This document shows positions 16,635 through 23,763 of a stretch of DNA of 64,000 nt, in pieces; the first letter of the stretch is position 1; each line of letters opens with the position of its first letter. The stretch is from assembly GCA_944387285.1 (NCBI GenBank), contig CALXEH010000004.1, positions 16,632 to 80,631 of the forward strand, read 5' to 3'. This DNA is from an uncultured Oscillospiraceae bacterium. GTDB lineage: Bacteria; Bacillota; Clostridia; Oscillospirales; Oscillospiraceae. The position numbers were made by a program, and so were the translations under genes. The notes under the pieces were generated by a model, which did no database searches, was not told where the DNA came from, and worked only from the letters and a program-made list of their open reading frames with translations.

Positions 16635-18843
16635 ACTTTGCCTCCAGGATCATGAGCTGCCCGAGGGCCACGCCCTCGTCGTTCGGCGAGACCCGGCTGT
16701 GCGTGAAGGTCTCAAGGCCCTCAACCCTCAGCCGCCCCGGCAGCCTCGACATTAGATACATATTCTGAAACACCCCGCCCGAGAGCGCCGTGCGCCGCAG
16801 GCCCGACGCCTCCGCCGCCGCGCGGCACTGGGCCGCCGCCGCGCTCACCAGCGTGTTCATAAACTTCGCCGCCACCGTCCCCGGCGCCTCTCCGCCCGAG
16901 GCGATCTGCCTCACCATGGGCCGCCAGTCAAAGACCATCACGCCGCCCTCGTCGTAAAACGCCAGCTCGTACTCCCCGCGCTCTCCGGCGTCCGCCGCGG
17001 CCTCGAGCAGTACCGCGCCCTGGCCCTCGTAGCTGCAGACCTCGCGTATGCCCGCCAGCGCACACACGCCGTCGAACAGCCGGCCCATGCCCGAGCTCTT
17101 CGGGCAGTTCAGGCCCCGCTCGAGCAGCTTTTTCATCGTCACATCATTATTCTCGAGCCCGGCCTCGTACCTGAGCGCCTCGGCCGTGCGCCATATCTCC
17201 TTCGTCGCCGCGTCGCCGCCCGGCAGGGGCATGGGCCTTATCGTCCCGAGCCGCCTGAATCCCGACGCGCCGCCCGCGAGCAGCTCGCCGCCCCAGGTAG
17301 TCCCGTCCGGGCCATAGCCCGTGCCGTCCCACACGAGGCCCAGGCACTCGCCCTCGAGGCCGTTGTCCGCCATGCAGGACACCATGTGCGCGTGGTGGTG
17401 CTGCACACGCAGGAGCGGTATGCCTCTCTCCCGTGCTGTCCGCTCCGCCACCTCCGTCGAGAGGTAGTCCGGGTGCAGGTCGCAGGCCACGGCCGCAGGC
17501 TCAAAGTCGAAGAGCTTTGCAAAATGCCCCAGCTGCTCCTCATAACAGTCGAGCGTCTCAAGGTTCTTGAGGTCGCCGATGTGCTGGCTCGGGAAGGCGT
17601 GGCCCTCCTTCGACAGGCAGAAGCCCGCCTTCTGCTCCGCCCCGCAGGCGAGCAGGCCCGGCCTCAGGCCCTTTATCGTCACCGGGTACGGCACATAGCC
17701 CCGCGAGCGGCGCACCGGGTAGTCCCGGCCCTCGTACACCCGCAGGAGCGAGTCGTCACAGCGGGTCAGTATCTCGCGGTCGTGCAGCAGAAAGCCGTCC
17801 GCTACCCCGCGCAGCTTCTCCAGCGCTTCGGCGTTCTTATATACGATAGGTGTGTCGGAGAGGTTAGCGCTCGTCATCACGAGGCAGTCCAGGTCGTCCC
17901 CGAACAAAAGCACATGCAGCGGCGTGTAGGGCAGCATCACGCCCAGGGCGTTGTTCTCGCTCAGCTGCATCATCGAGCCGCGCTCGCGCTTGTCCAGCAG
18001 CACTATGGGCTTTCTGAAGGACGTCAGCGCCCGCTCCTCGGCCTCGGAGACCTCGCAGAGCCGCCGGACGCAGCCGAGGTCGCGGCACATGACCGCAAAG
18101 GGCTTCTCGTCCCTGTGCTTGCGCCGCCGCAGCTCCCGCACGGCCTCCTCATTTTCCGCGAGGCAGGCCAGGTGCATGCCGCCCAGGCCCTTCACGCAGA
18201 GGATGCCGCCGGCCTTTATCAGCCGCCGCGCCGCCTCTATGCCCTCGCCCGGCAGCCTGCGCCCGCCGCCGTCCACAAAAAATGTCCGCGGCCCGCAGGC
18301 CGGGCAGCAGTCCGGCTGCGCGTGGTATCTCCTGTTTTCAATGTCCGCAAACTCCGCCGCGCAGTCCGGGCACATCGGGAACTCCGCCATCGAGGTAAAG
18401 GCCCGGTCGTAAGGCACCGAACGGATTATGGTAAACCTCGGCCCGCAGTTCGTGCAGTTGATGAAGGGGTATCCGTACCGCCGGTCGGAGGGGTCGAGCA
18501 GCTCGCGCAGGCAGTCCGGGCAGATGCCGACGTCGGGCGAGACGAGGGTGCGCATGGCCTCTCCCCTCTCGCTGCCGATGATCCGGAAGCCCGCGTACTC
18601 GGCCGTCCCGGCCAGCTCGCGCCAGTCCACCGATTCTATCAGCGCCAGGGGCGGGGCCTCGACCTCCAGCGCGTGCAGGAAGCTGCGCAGCTGCGCAGCC
18701 TCGCCCTCGAGCTCGAGCTCTGCGCCCTCCGGGCTGTTGCGCACCCAGCCTGTTAATTTATACCTGCGCACCAGCCGGTGTATGAAGGGCCGGAAGCCCA
18801 CTCCCTGCACTATTCCCCTGACTTCTATGCGAAACCTTGTCAA
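16603..18843 (-). CDS. hypF: Carbamoyltransferase HypF
   Basis: HypF makes the carbamoyl group that becomes the CN ligands, from carbamoyl phosphate and ATP. The 746 residues show all domains in order: acylphosphatase (1-90, GIVQGVGFRPF), double zinc finger (about 105-190, CPDC, CTNC, CPDC and CPAC), YrdC-like domain (about 200-380) and Kae1-like domain with the metal motif VQHHHAHM. It is the first gene of the 19-gene hydrogenase run, reading from a consensus-like promoter at 18906-18934. Confidence 0.96.
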   Translation of the reverse strand: MTRFRIEVRGIVQGVGFRPFIHRLVRRYKLTGWVRNSPEGAELELEGEAAQLRSFLHALEVEAPPLALIESVDWRELAGTAEYAGFRIIGSERGEAMRTLVSPDVGICPDCLRELLDPSDRRYGYPFINCTNCGPRFTIIRSVPYDRAFTSMAEFPMCPDCAAEFADIENRRYHAQPDCCPACGPRTFFVDGGGRRLPGEGIEAARRLIKAGGILCVKGLGGMHLACLAENEEAVRELRRRKHRDEKPFAVMCRDLGCVRRLCEVSEAEERALTSFRKPIVLLDKRERGSMMQLSENNALGVMLPYTPLHVLLFGDDLDCLVMTSANLSDTPIVYKNAEALEKLRGVADGFLLHDREILTRCDDSLLRVYEGRDYPVRRSRGYVPYPVTIKGLRPGLLACGAEQKAGFCLSKEGHAFPSQHIGDLKNLETLDCYEEQLGHFAKLFDFEPAAVACDLHPDYLSTEVAERTARERGIPLLRVQHHHAHMVSCMADNGLEGECLGLVWDGTGYGPDGTTWGGELLAGGASGFRRLGTIRPMPLPGGDAATKEIWRTAEALRYEAGLENNDVTMKKLLERGLNCPKSSGMGRLFDGVCALAGIREVCSYEGQGAVLLEAAADAGERGEYELAFYDEGGVMVFDWRPMVRQIASGGEAPGTVAAKFMNTLVSAAAAQCRAAAEASGLRRTALSGGVFQNMYLMSRLPGRLRVEGLETFTHSRVSPNDEGVALGQLMILEAKYVSGGTAENS

Positions 18844-18857
18844 TTTTCCCCCAATAA

Positions 18858-18872
18858 TGTGAAAAATTCACA
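18858..18872. promoter_or_regulatory. Inverted repeat in hypF leader
   Basis: TGTGAAAAATTCACA is a perfect 6-bp inverted repeat with a 3-bp centre. It lies 15 bp upstream of the hypF start, in the transcribed leader. The half-site resembles CRP/FNR-type or Rex-type halves, but the spacing fits neither exactly. Regulator unknown. Confidence 0.45.
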
Positions 18873-18897
18873 CCTTTAGCCGCAAAGCGTGTTGCAT

Positions 18898-18915
18898 ATG
18901 TAACAATTTTAACAT
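18898..18915. promoter_or_regulatory. Weaker Rex-like box over the hypF -10
   Basis: ATGTAACAATTTTAACAT matches 10 of 14 fixed positions of the Rex consensus TTGTTAANNNNTTAACAA known from clostridia. It overlaps the putative -10 of the hydrogenase operon. Confidence 0.4.
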
Positions 18916-18934
18916 CACCCCATCTATTTGTCAA
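18906..18934 (-). promoter_or_regulatory. Promoter of the hypF-mbhN operon
   Basis: On the - strand TTGACA (18934-18929) is a perfect -35 and TAAAAT (18911-18906) a 5 of 6 -10, with 17 bp between them. It is the only strong promoter found upstream of the 19-gene run. Confidence 0.7.
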
Positions 18935-18945
18935 CAAATTAACAT
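18928..18945. promoter_or_regulatory. Candidate Rex operator over the hypF -35
   Basis: TTGTCAACAAATTAACAT matches 12 of 14 fixed bases of TTGTTAANNNNTTAACAA, the binding site of the NADH-sensing repressor Rex in clostridia, with the exact 4-bp centre. It overlaps the -35 of the hydrogenase promoter. Another similar 18-mer (10 of 14) lies at 18977-18994 before the divergent gene. Confidence 0.55.
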
Positions 18946-18957
18946 CATCGCCGGGCA

Positions 18958-18986
18958 TTGTTATTCAGGCCAAAATGTGTTAACAT
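18958..18986 (+). promoter_or_regulatory. Weak candidate promoter for the DUF362 gene
   Basis: TTGTTA (18958-18963) and TAACAT (18981-18986) are 17 bp apart, each matching 4 of 6, 33 bp upstream of the ATG. Confidence 0.3.
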
Positions 18987-19019
18987 TGTACAAAACCTTT
19001 GAAGGAGGGGTATTTACCC

Positions 19020-20123
19020 ATGGCTGCATCAAAAGTATATTTTTCCGATATGCGCGCCCACGGACAGAGCCTGCTGCTCAAGCTCAAGCGGCTTATGAAG
19101 GCCGCCGGCTTTGAAAACATCGACTTTGACGGCAAGTTTGTCGCGGTGAAGATACATTTCGGCGAGCCGGGCAATCTGGCGTATCTGAGGGCGAACTGGG
19201 CGGCGGCGGTCTGCGACTATGTGAAGGAACTCGGCGGCAAGCCCTTCCTCACCGACTGCAACACCCTCTACGTCGGCGGGCGCAAGAACGCGCTCGACCA
19301 CCTGGACAGCGCCTACAAAAACGGCTTCAACCCCTTCCAGACCGGCGTCCACGCTATCATCGCGGACGGGCTCAAGGGCACGGATGAGGCGCTCATACCC
19401 GTCGAGGGCGGCGAGTATGTGAAAGAGGCCAAGATAGGCCGCGCGCTGGCGGATGCGGACATCATCATCTCGCTGTCGCACTTCAAGGGCCACGAGCAGG
19501 CCGGCTTCGGCGGCGCGCTCAAGAACCTCGGCATGGGCGGCGGCTCCAGGGCCGGCAAGATGGAGATGCACTCCGCGGGCAAGCCCTTCGTGAAGCAGAA
19601 AAAGTGCATAGGCTGCGGGGCCTGCGCGCGCATCTGCGCCCACGGCGCGCCCATCATCGAGGGCGGCAAGTGCACCATAGACCAGGACCGCTGCGTGGGC
19701 TGCGGCCGCTGCATCGGCGTATGTCCCAAGGACGCCGTCACGCCCGCGAACGACGAGGCCTTCGAGATCCTCGGCTGCAAGATCGCCGAGTACGCCAAGG
19801 CCGTCTGCGCGGACAAGCCGCACTTCCACATCTGCCTCGCCATCGATATCTCGCCCTTCTGCGACTGCCACTCGGAAAACGACGCCGCCGTCGTGCCGGA
19901 CGTGGGCATGTTCGCCTCCTTCGACCCCGTGGCCATCGACGTGGCCTGTGCGGACGCGATAAACGCCCAGCCGCCGATAGCCAACAGCATGCTGGGCGAG
20001 GCGGAGCGCACGCATCACGACCACTTCACCGATATCTCCCCGACCACCGACTGGCATTCCCAGACCGAGCACGCCGAAAAGATCGGCCTGGGCAGCCGCG
20101 AATACGAGCTTGTGAAAGTCTGA
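19020..20123 (+). CDS. DUF362 protein with two 4Fe-4S ferredoxin clusters
   Basis: The 367-residue protein has the DUF362 domain (residues 1 to about 190, with LSHFKGHEQAGFGGALKNLG), then two ferredoxin motifs CIGCGACARIC and CVGCGRCIGVCP, then a short conserved C-terminal region. The start at 19020 is set by GAAGGAGGGG nine bases before it. The exact reaction is unknown, though the family is common in anaerobes and is thought to serve electron transfer. It shares the Rex-like control region with the hydrogenase operon. Confidence 0.85.
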   Translation: MAASKVYFSDMRAHGQSLLLKLKRLMKAAGFENIDFDGKFVAVKIHFGEPGNLAYLRANWAAAVCDYVKELGGKPFLTDCNTLYVGGRKNALDHLDSAYKNGFNPFQTGVHAIIADGLKGTDEALIPVEGGEYVKEAKIGRALADADIIISLSHFKGHEQAGFGGALKNLGMGGGSRAGKMEMHSAGKPFVKQKKCIGCGACARICAHGAPIIEGGKCTIDQDRCVGCGRCIGVCPKDAVTPANDEAFEILGCKIAEYAKAVCADKPHFHICLAIDISPFCDCHSENDAAVVPDVGMFASFDPVAIDVACADAINAQPPIANSMLGEAERTHHDHFTDISPTTDWHSQTEHAEKIGLGSREYELVKV

Positions 20124-20155
20124 GACAGAAAATGAGCCGCGCCGCCAAAAAAGTG

Positions 20156-20184
20156 TTGACAAGCAGGGCAAGGTCGGTTATAAT
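20156..20184 (+). promoter_or_regulatory. Consensus promoter of the tRNA operon
   Basis: TTGACA (20156-20161) and TATAAT (20179-20184) are perfect matches separated by 17 bp, 14 bp before the first tRNA. Confidence 0.93.
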
Positions 20185-20197
20185 TCACTTTGCCTTT

Positions 20198-20274
20198 GGC
20201 GGCGTAGCTCAGTTGGCCAGAGCATCCGGTTCATACCCGGAGTGTCACCGGTTCGAATCCAGTCGCCGCTACCA
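20198..20274 (+). tRNA. tRNA-Met (anticodon CAT)
   Basis: The full cloverleaf is visible. The acceptor stem is GGCGGCG/CGCCGCT, the anticodon stem TCCGG/CCGGA around TTCATAC, and the T arm CCGGTTCGAATCCAG-like. CCA is encoded. The 1-72 pair is G-T, unlike the unpaired end of initiator tRNA, so this is elongator Met or an Ile tRNA modified at C34. Confidence 0.93.
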
Positions 20275-20297
20275 CCGGGGCGCCTCAGGCGCCCCGG
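20275..20297 (+). other. Hairpin between tRNA genes
   Basis: CCGGGGCGCC and its exact complement flank TCA, forming a 10-bp stem directly after the CCA of tRNA-Met. No T-run follows, so it is more likely a processing signal than a terminator. Confidence 0.5.
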
Positions 20298-20305
20298 AGC
20301 CTTAT

Positions 20306-20380
20306 GGCCCGTTGGTCAAGTGGTTAAGACACCGCCCTTTCACGGCGGTAACATGGGTTCGAATCCCGTACGGGTCACCA
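20306..20380 (+). tRNA. tRNA-Glu (anticodon TTC)
   Basis: Acceptor stem GGCCCGT/ACGGGTC, anticodon stem CCGCC/GGCGG around CTTTCAC, T loop TTCGAAT, encoded CCA. Length 75 nt. Confidence 0.95.
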
Positions 20381-20390
20381 AATTTTATGT

Positions 20391-20467
20391 GGAGGCTTAG
20401 CTCAGCAGGTTAGAGCGCCTGCTTCACACGCAGGAGGTCACTGGTTCGAGTCCAGCAGTCTCCACCA
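20391..20467 (+). tRNA. tRNA-Val (anticodon CAC), prophage attachment gene
   Basis: Acceptor stem GGAGGCT/AGTCTCC, anticodon stem CCTGC/GCAGG around TTCACAC, T loop TTCGAGT, encoded CCA. Its last 48 bases recur at 54581-54628. The tRNA is therefore the integration site of the prophage and is rebuilt intact by the phage-side sequence. Confidence 0.95.
20420..20467 (+). repeat. Left prophage att core (48 bp)
   Basis: The 48 bases from TGCTTCACAC to TCTCCACCA are identical to 54581-54628; the flanking bases differ. It covers the anticodon loop to CCA of tRNA-Val, the usual site for tyrosine recombinases. Confidence 0.95.
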
Positions 20468-20470
20468 AGC

Positions 20471-20507
20471 AGAAAACCCTGAAACCCTTGTGGTTTCAGG
20501 GTTTTCT
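20471..20507 (+). terminator. Terminator after tRNA-Val, on the prophage side
   Basis: A perfect 16-bp stem, AGAAAACCCTGAAACC with its complement around CTTGT, followed by a T-rich run. It lies inside the prophage, three bases past the att core, and now ends the tRNA transcript. Confidence 0.85.
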
Positions 20508-20576
20508 CGTATTTTTTCGTTTTCCCTGCGTGCAGCATGGAGCTGGCAAAAGTAATAATGCAAGGGATAAATCCGC

Positions 20577-20638
20577 AAAAATATCCCCAAATCAGAGCCT
20601 CTAAAAAGCTGACTGGGGATACTTTTGGGGATATTTTT
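20577..20638. terminator. Long-loop inverted repeat at the prophage left end
   Basis: AAAAATATCCCCAAA and its exact complement TTTGGGGATATTTTT flank a 32-base loop, ending 8 bp after the last late gene on the - strand. The A and T runs make it a possible bidirectional terminator. The loop holds ACTGGGGATA (20612-20621), which also occurs near the right att site, so an integrase arm-binding role is an alternative. Nothing else is seen between 20508 and 20646. Confidence 0.5.
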
Positions 20639-20646
20639 TTACCCTA

Positions 20647-20913
20647 CTATGTTCTGAGCTGATCCTTCGTCTCAAGCTTCGTGATCCTTCGCTCGTGATC
20701 GTCAAGCCTGTCATCGGCCTCATCTATGCGGCCATGCAGTTTATCGTGCGATCTGCGGCTCTTTTCTTCAAATGCTGAACGAGATTCGACCAACTGCTGT
20801 ACCTGCGAAGTCAACGTTGTGATCGTGGTATTCAGTGTCAACATTGGCTTTACTATGGACGCAACCAGCCCCACGAGCACGACGATGACGCCCACCACTG
20901 CCCACTCCGTCAT
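20647..20913 (-). CDS. XhlA-like membrane-anchored coiled-coil lysis protein
   Basis: An 88-residue protein: one N-terminal membrane helix (about residues 4-24), then a charged coiled coil to the end. This size and topology resemble XhlA-type accessory lysis proteins of Firmicutes phages. The start follows AGGAGG. It is the last gene of the late operon, after holin and endolysin. No catalytic residues. Confidence 0.6.
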   Translation of the reverse strand: MTEWAVVGVIVVLVGLVASIVKPMLTLNTTITTLTSQVQQLVESRSAFEEKSRRSHDKLHGRIDEADDRLDDHERRITKLETKDQLRT

Positions 20914-20925
20914 CTTGCCCTCCTG

Positions 20926-21195
20926 TTAATTATTGTCCGTGAGCTGCTTGTACACCTGATTCACGCCAGTCGCGGCGAGGCCGCTGACGATACCCACTGC
21001 GACAGCCGTTATATAATCAGTCGCAGGAAAGTCCGGAACGTCCAGGGCCAAACACACGGCACCAAGCGCGGCACCCATCAGGCCGCAGATACCTGGCAGC
21101 CACTTGTTATCCAGTGGCGTCGCCTTGATGAGCTGCGCAAGCAGATAGCATATCACCGTGATCGCGGCCACGGATGCGATACCCATGTCCATCAT
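20926..21195 (-). CDS. Phage holin (Hol118-like family)
   Basis: The 89-residue protein has two or three hydrophobic helices (about 8-22, 32-50, 62-78) and the family-like end VNQVYKQL before a polar tail. Holins open the membrane for the endolysin. It overlaps the amidase gene by 4 bp, the usual lysis cassette. Confidence 0.8.
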   Translation of the reverse strand: MMDMGIASVAAITVICYLLAQLIKATPLDNKWLPGICGLMGAALGAVCLALDVPDFPATDYITAVAVGIVSGLAATGVNQVYKQLTDNN

Positions 21196-22040
21196 TTCTC
21201 ACCTCCCTTCATATCGTACAGGCCGAGCCTGTCGTGCGCGACATAGAGGCGCACAAGGTCGAAGGTTAGCCGGAGATTACCTTCGTCATCCACGCCCTGC
21301 AATGCGCCCTTATCAACGAGCTTTTTGATGGTCGGGCGTCCCCACTCAGGCACCTCGTCCACCGTGTTCCAGTATGTAGCGCTCAATTTGATTTTCACGT
21401 CCTTTCTGATGTCATCGAGGTACTTGCCGAATTTCGGCCACCAGTGCCCGACGTCGCCGTGCGGGGCGGCAATGCCCAGCTCACACCCGGTTACGTGGTC
21501 GAGGATTACAGGATATCCTTCCGGCGTTGTACCCTCCGGGTCGAGCCCAAACATATCGCAGATGTAAGCGCAGAAATCAACCGCTTCGTTGTAGGTACGC
21601 AAGAAATACTCTGGGTCCTCCAGCGCGTCCTCGCATATCTCGAAGCCGATGTAGCCGAGACGATTGGCTTGTCCCCTCGTCCCACTGCCGGAATGCCAGC
21701 CCTGCCAATCCCATGGCAGGAGTTGATATGTAGCGACATCGCCATCCGCCAGCTTGCCTATCATGGCATGGGCGCACACCTGTCGCCCGCCGCAGACGGC
21801 ACAGTATCCAGTACCGTCATTGACAAACGTATGGGGCCCTATATCCTTGCCGCCGGGATGGTAGTTGTTCCAATGGTTGTTGTACGGATGAACGCCCAGC
21901 AGGCCGTCATCCGGCTGCACATAGCGCCGCAGGTTGGGATTATCCGCCCCGGTGCTGTGTATCATAATGCCGCGCGGCGTCATTGGAACGCCGGCCACAT
22001 AACAAGCGTTGCGCGTAAGGAAAAGCTGATGTAGGTCCAT
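21192..22040 (-). CDS. Endolysin, N-acetylmuramoyl-L-alanine amidase
   Basis: The 282-residue protein has an Amidase_2 domain. Visible are GIMIHSTG with the first Zn-binding His, a central HSGSG stretch, and APHGDVGHWWPKFG with the later His/Asp ligands. The C-terminal 60 residues form a separate small domain (WGRPTIKKLVDKGALQG), probably for cell-wall binding. The start at 22040 is 8 bp after GGAGG; an ATG two codons earlier is too close. Confidence 0.88.
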   Translation of the reverse strand: MDLHQLFLTRNACYVAGVPMTPRGIMIHSTGADNPNLRRYVQPDDGLLGVHPYNNHWNNYHPGGKDIGPHTFVNDGTGYCAVCGGRQVCAHAMIGKLADGDVATYQLLPWDWQGWHSGSGTRGQANRLGYIGFEICEDALEDPEYFLRTYNEAVDFCAYICDMFGLDPEGTTPEGYPVILDHVTGCELGIAAPHGDVGHWWPKFGKYLDDIRKDVKIKLSATYWNTVDEVPEWGRPTIKKLVDKGALQGVDDEGNLRLTFDLVRLYVAHDRLGLYDMKGGEK

Positions 22041-22045
22041 TCGCA

Positions 22046-22102
22046 TCACCTCCGATATTCAACGCACAGCTCCGCTCGGAGCAGTGTGCCGGTGTGTAGC
22101 AT
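22046..22102 (-). CDS. Possible 18-residue leader ORF before the endolysin
   Basis: An ATG after AAAGGA encodes MLHTGTLLRAELCVEYRR. Its TGA lies in the endolysin ribosome binding site, so the two could be translationally coupled. It is too short to judge by content. Confidence 0.3.
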   Translation of the reverse strand: MLHTGTLLRAELCVEYRR

Positions 22103-22115
22103 GGTGCCGTCCTTT

Positions 22116-22688
22116 CTATTCAAAGCAAACGTATTGCACAGTCTCCCCATCGCCATTCAAGAAGGATAATCTGTTAGTATTCCAGTCCACGCTTGTTTGT
22201 GCCATAAGATTATACGAAGAAGCATACCCTCTAACGAACAGGAACACATCAGGCTGGCCGAACGGAACGGCGGCGCTAATTGAGCCAATTACAACATTTG
22301 TGTTGCTGGGGATAGCTATATAGACGGGCGCCGAGTTCAGAGTTTGATAGCCCATAAAAATTGGACTTGAGCCCTTCAGTGTGCCTTCTATCCCGAATAT
22401 ACTCACGCCCTCGGCGATGTTCTCCGGCACGAGGTTAGCGTCGCCCGCCACATCCACGTCGCCGGTGGTGTATCGCCCGGACGCTACGGCTGTCTGCGCC
22501 GTGGTGCCGGGGGTCACGGTTTTAGCCGCTTGCGTCGGAAGCTGCTGCGTGGCGCTCTTGCTGCCGCCGGGCACATAGCCCGCTTCCTGCTCAGTCGTGG
22601 CCGTGATAAGCCCTTCGGCGCTCACGTCGATTATCGGTGTGGCGGCTTCGACCCGCGGGCTGTTGCCGTCATTCGGGTTTGCTATCAT
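22116..22688 (-). CDS. Phage tail-fibre-region protein
   Basis: The 190-residue protein has a central block YTTGDVDVAGDANLVPENI followed by GVSIFGIEGTLKG. This block is common in tail-associated proteins of Firmicutes phages. The C-terminal 80 residues look beta-rich and may be the receptor-facing part. It overlaps the glycosyltransferase gene by 20 bp. Exact role unknown. Confidence 0.6.
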   Translation of the reverse strand: MIANPNDGNSPRVEAATPIIDVSAEGLITATTEQEAGYVPGGSKSATQQLPTQAAKTVTPGTTAQTAVASGRYTTGDVDVAGDANLVPENIAEGVSIFGIEGTLKGSSPIFMGYQTLNSAPVYIAIPSNTNVVIGSISAAVPFGQPDVFLFVRGYASSYNLMAQTSVDWNTNRLSFLNGDGETVQYVCFE

Positions 22689-23751
22689 AGCTGCACCTCA
22701 TTATCTCCAGATTTTTGCGGAGCCGCTCATTCCCGGGCTCCAGCTCCACGGCCTTTTCCGCCGCCGTAACAGCGTCTTGATAATGCCCGAGCTGCCAGCT
22801 GGCTATTGCCATAATGTCATACGGCTCCGCGCCCCAGGCCTCAGGCTCGGTCATGTAGTTGTTGTCGCGCGCGGTGATGTGCAGCGTCCGCATGGCCCAG
22901 TATCGGCACAGGGGCCAGTCCTCGCGCCGGTAGTAGAGCATTGCCAGAGTATACGGCGCCTCGCGCTGTGTCGGTGCCTCCTCGGCTGCCCGCTCGAGCC
23001 AGTGTACCGCGCTGCGCCAGTCTCCCAGCGCGTCGCAGCAGCGGGCTATGTAGCGCATACTTGCCGCCCGTTCGGCCTTCCACGTTGCGGAGGGCATCGC
23101 CAGATGCCGCATCAGCGTTGCAATGGCATCGCCCCAGCGCCCGTGGAACATATACTCGCGCCCGAGGTAGTGCATGTTGCGGTCGTCGTTCGGAGCCTCG
23201 GCGACGGAGAGCTCCAACAGCGGGAGATACTGCCCGCGCGACTTGGTGTCATCCGGCCAGTGCTCCACACGCAGCTCTGGTATCGTCACGCAGCTCTCGG
23301 GCGCGTCGGCGGCCAGCACCTCATGGACGGGGTGCAACCAGCGGTAGCCGCGCCGGGCGTGGATCTTGTCGGCGTAGAACACCACGCCGTCGCCGCCGTC
23401 GGGCTGGTGGCTCCACACGTAGGTGTACCGCGCCCGGGTGGTGCCGGGCGTCCACGCCGCCTCAAGCGCCTCGCGCCAGCCGGGGCAAAGCACCTCGTCG
23501 AGGTCGAGGCAGACGCAGACGTCGGAGTCCTCGGGCAGCAAGGCAAGCGAGGCGTTGCGCGCCGCGTCAAATCGCCAGGGACTGAATGACTGCTCGTACA
23601 CGGTGGCCCCCAGAGTACGCAGCAGCTCCGGCGTCCCGTCCGTGGAGCCTGTGTCCAGCACATAAACGCCGTCGGCCTCCGCGCACGAGGCCATGAAGCG
23701 CGCGGCGAACTGCGCCTCAGATTTGCATATGGCATAGATGATGATTTTCAC
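22669..23751 (-). CDS. Family 2 glycosyltransferase with TPR-like C-terminus
   Basis: The 360-residue protein opens with a GT-A fold: IIYAICKSEAQF, VLDTGSTDGTPELL, and the acidic nucleotide-sugar motif CLDLDEVL near residue 83. The C-terminal half (from about 195) is helical with TPR-like repeats (GRWGDAIATLMRHL, GDWRSAVHWLERAA, GHYQDAVTAAEKAVEL). It sits among fibre genes, so it may glycosylate virion fibres or modify the host surface. Neither is proven. Confidence 0.85.
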   Translation of the reverse strand: MKIIIYAICKSEAQFAARFMASCAEADGVYVLDTGSTDGTPELLRTLGATVYEQSFSPWRFDAARNASLALLPEDSDVCVCLDLDEVLCPGWREALEAAWTPGTTRARYTYVWSHQPDGGDGVVFYADKIHARRGYRWLHPVHEVLAADAPESCVTIPELRVEHWPDDTKSRGQYLPLLELSVAEAPNDDRNMHYLGREYMFHGRWGDAIATLMRHLAMPSATWKAERAASMRYIARCCDALGDWRSAVHWLERAAEEAPTQREAPYTLAMLYYRREDWPLCRYWAMRTLHITARDNNYMTEPEAWGAEPYDIMAIASWQLGHYQDAVTAAEKAVELEPGNERLRKNLEIMRCSYDSKPE

Positions 23752-23763
23752 ACATTCACCGCC

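Noticed and set aside
18858..18872. CRP/FNR site at the hypF leader
   Set aside because: The centre is one base too short for TGTGA-N6-TCACA and it lies downstream of the promoter; kept only as an unassigned inverted repeat.
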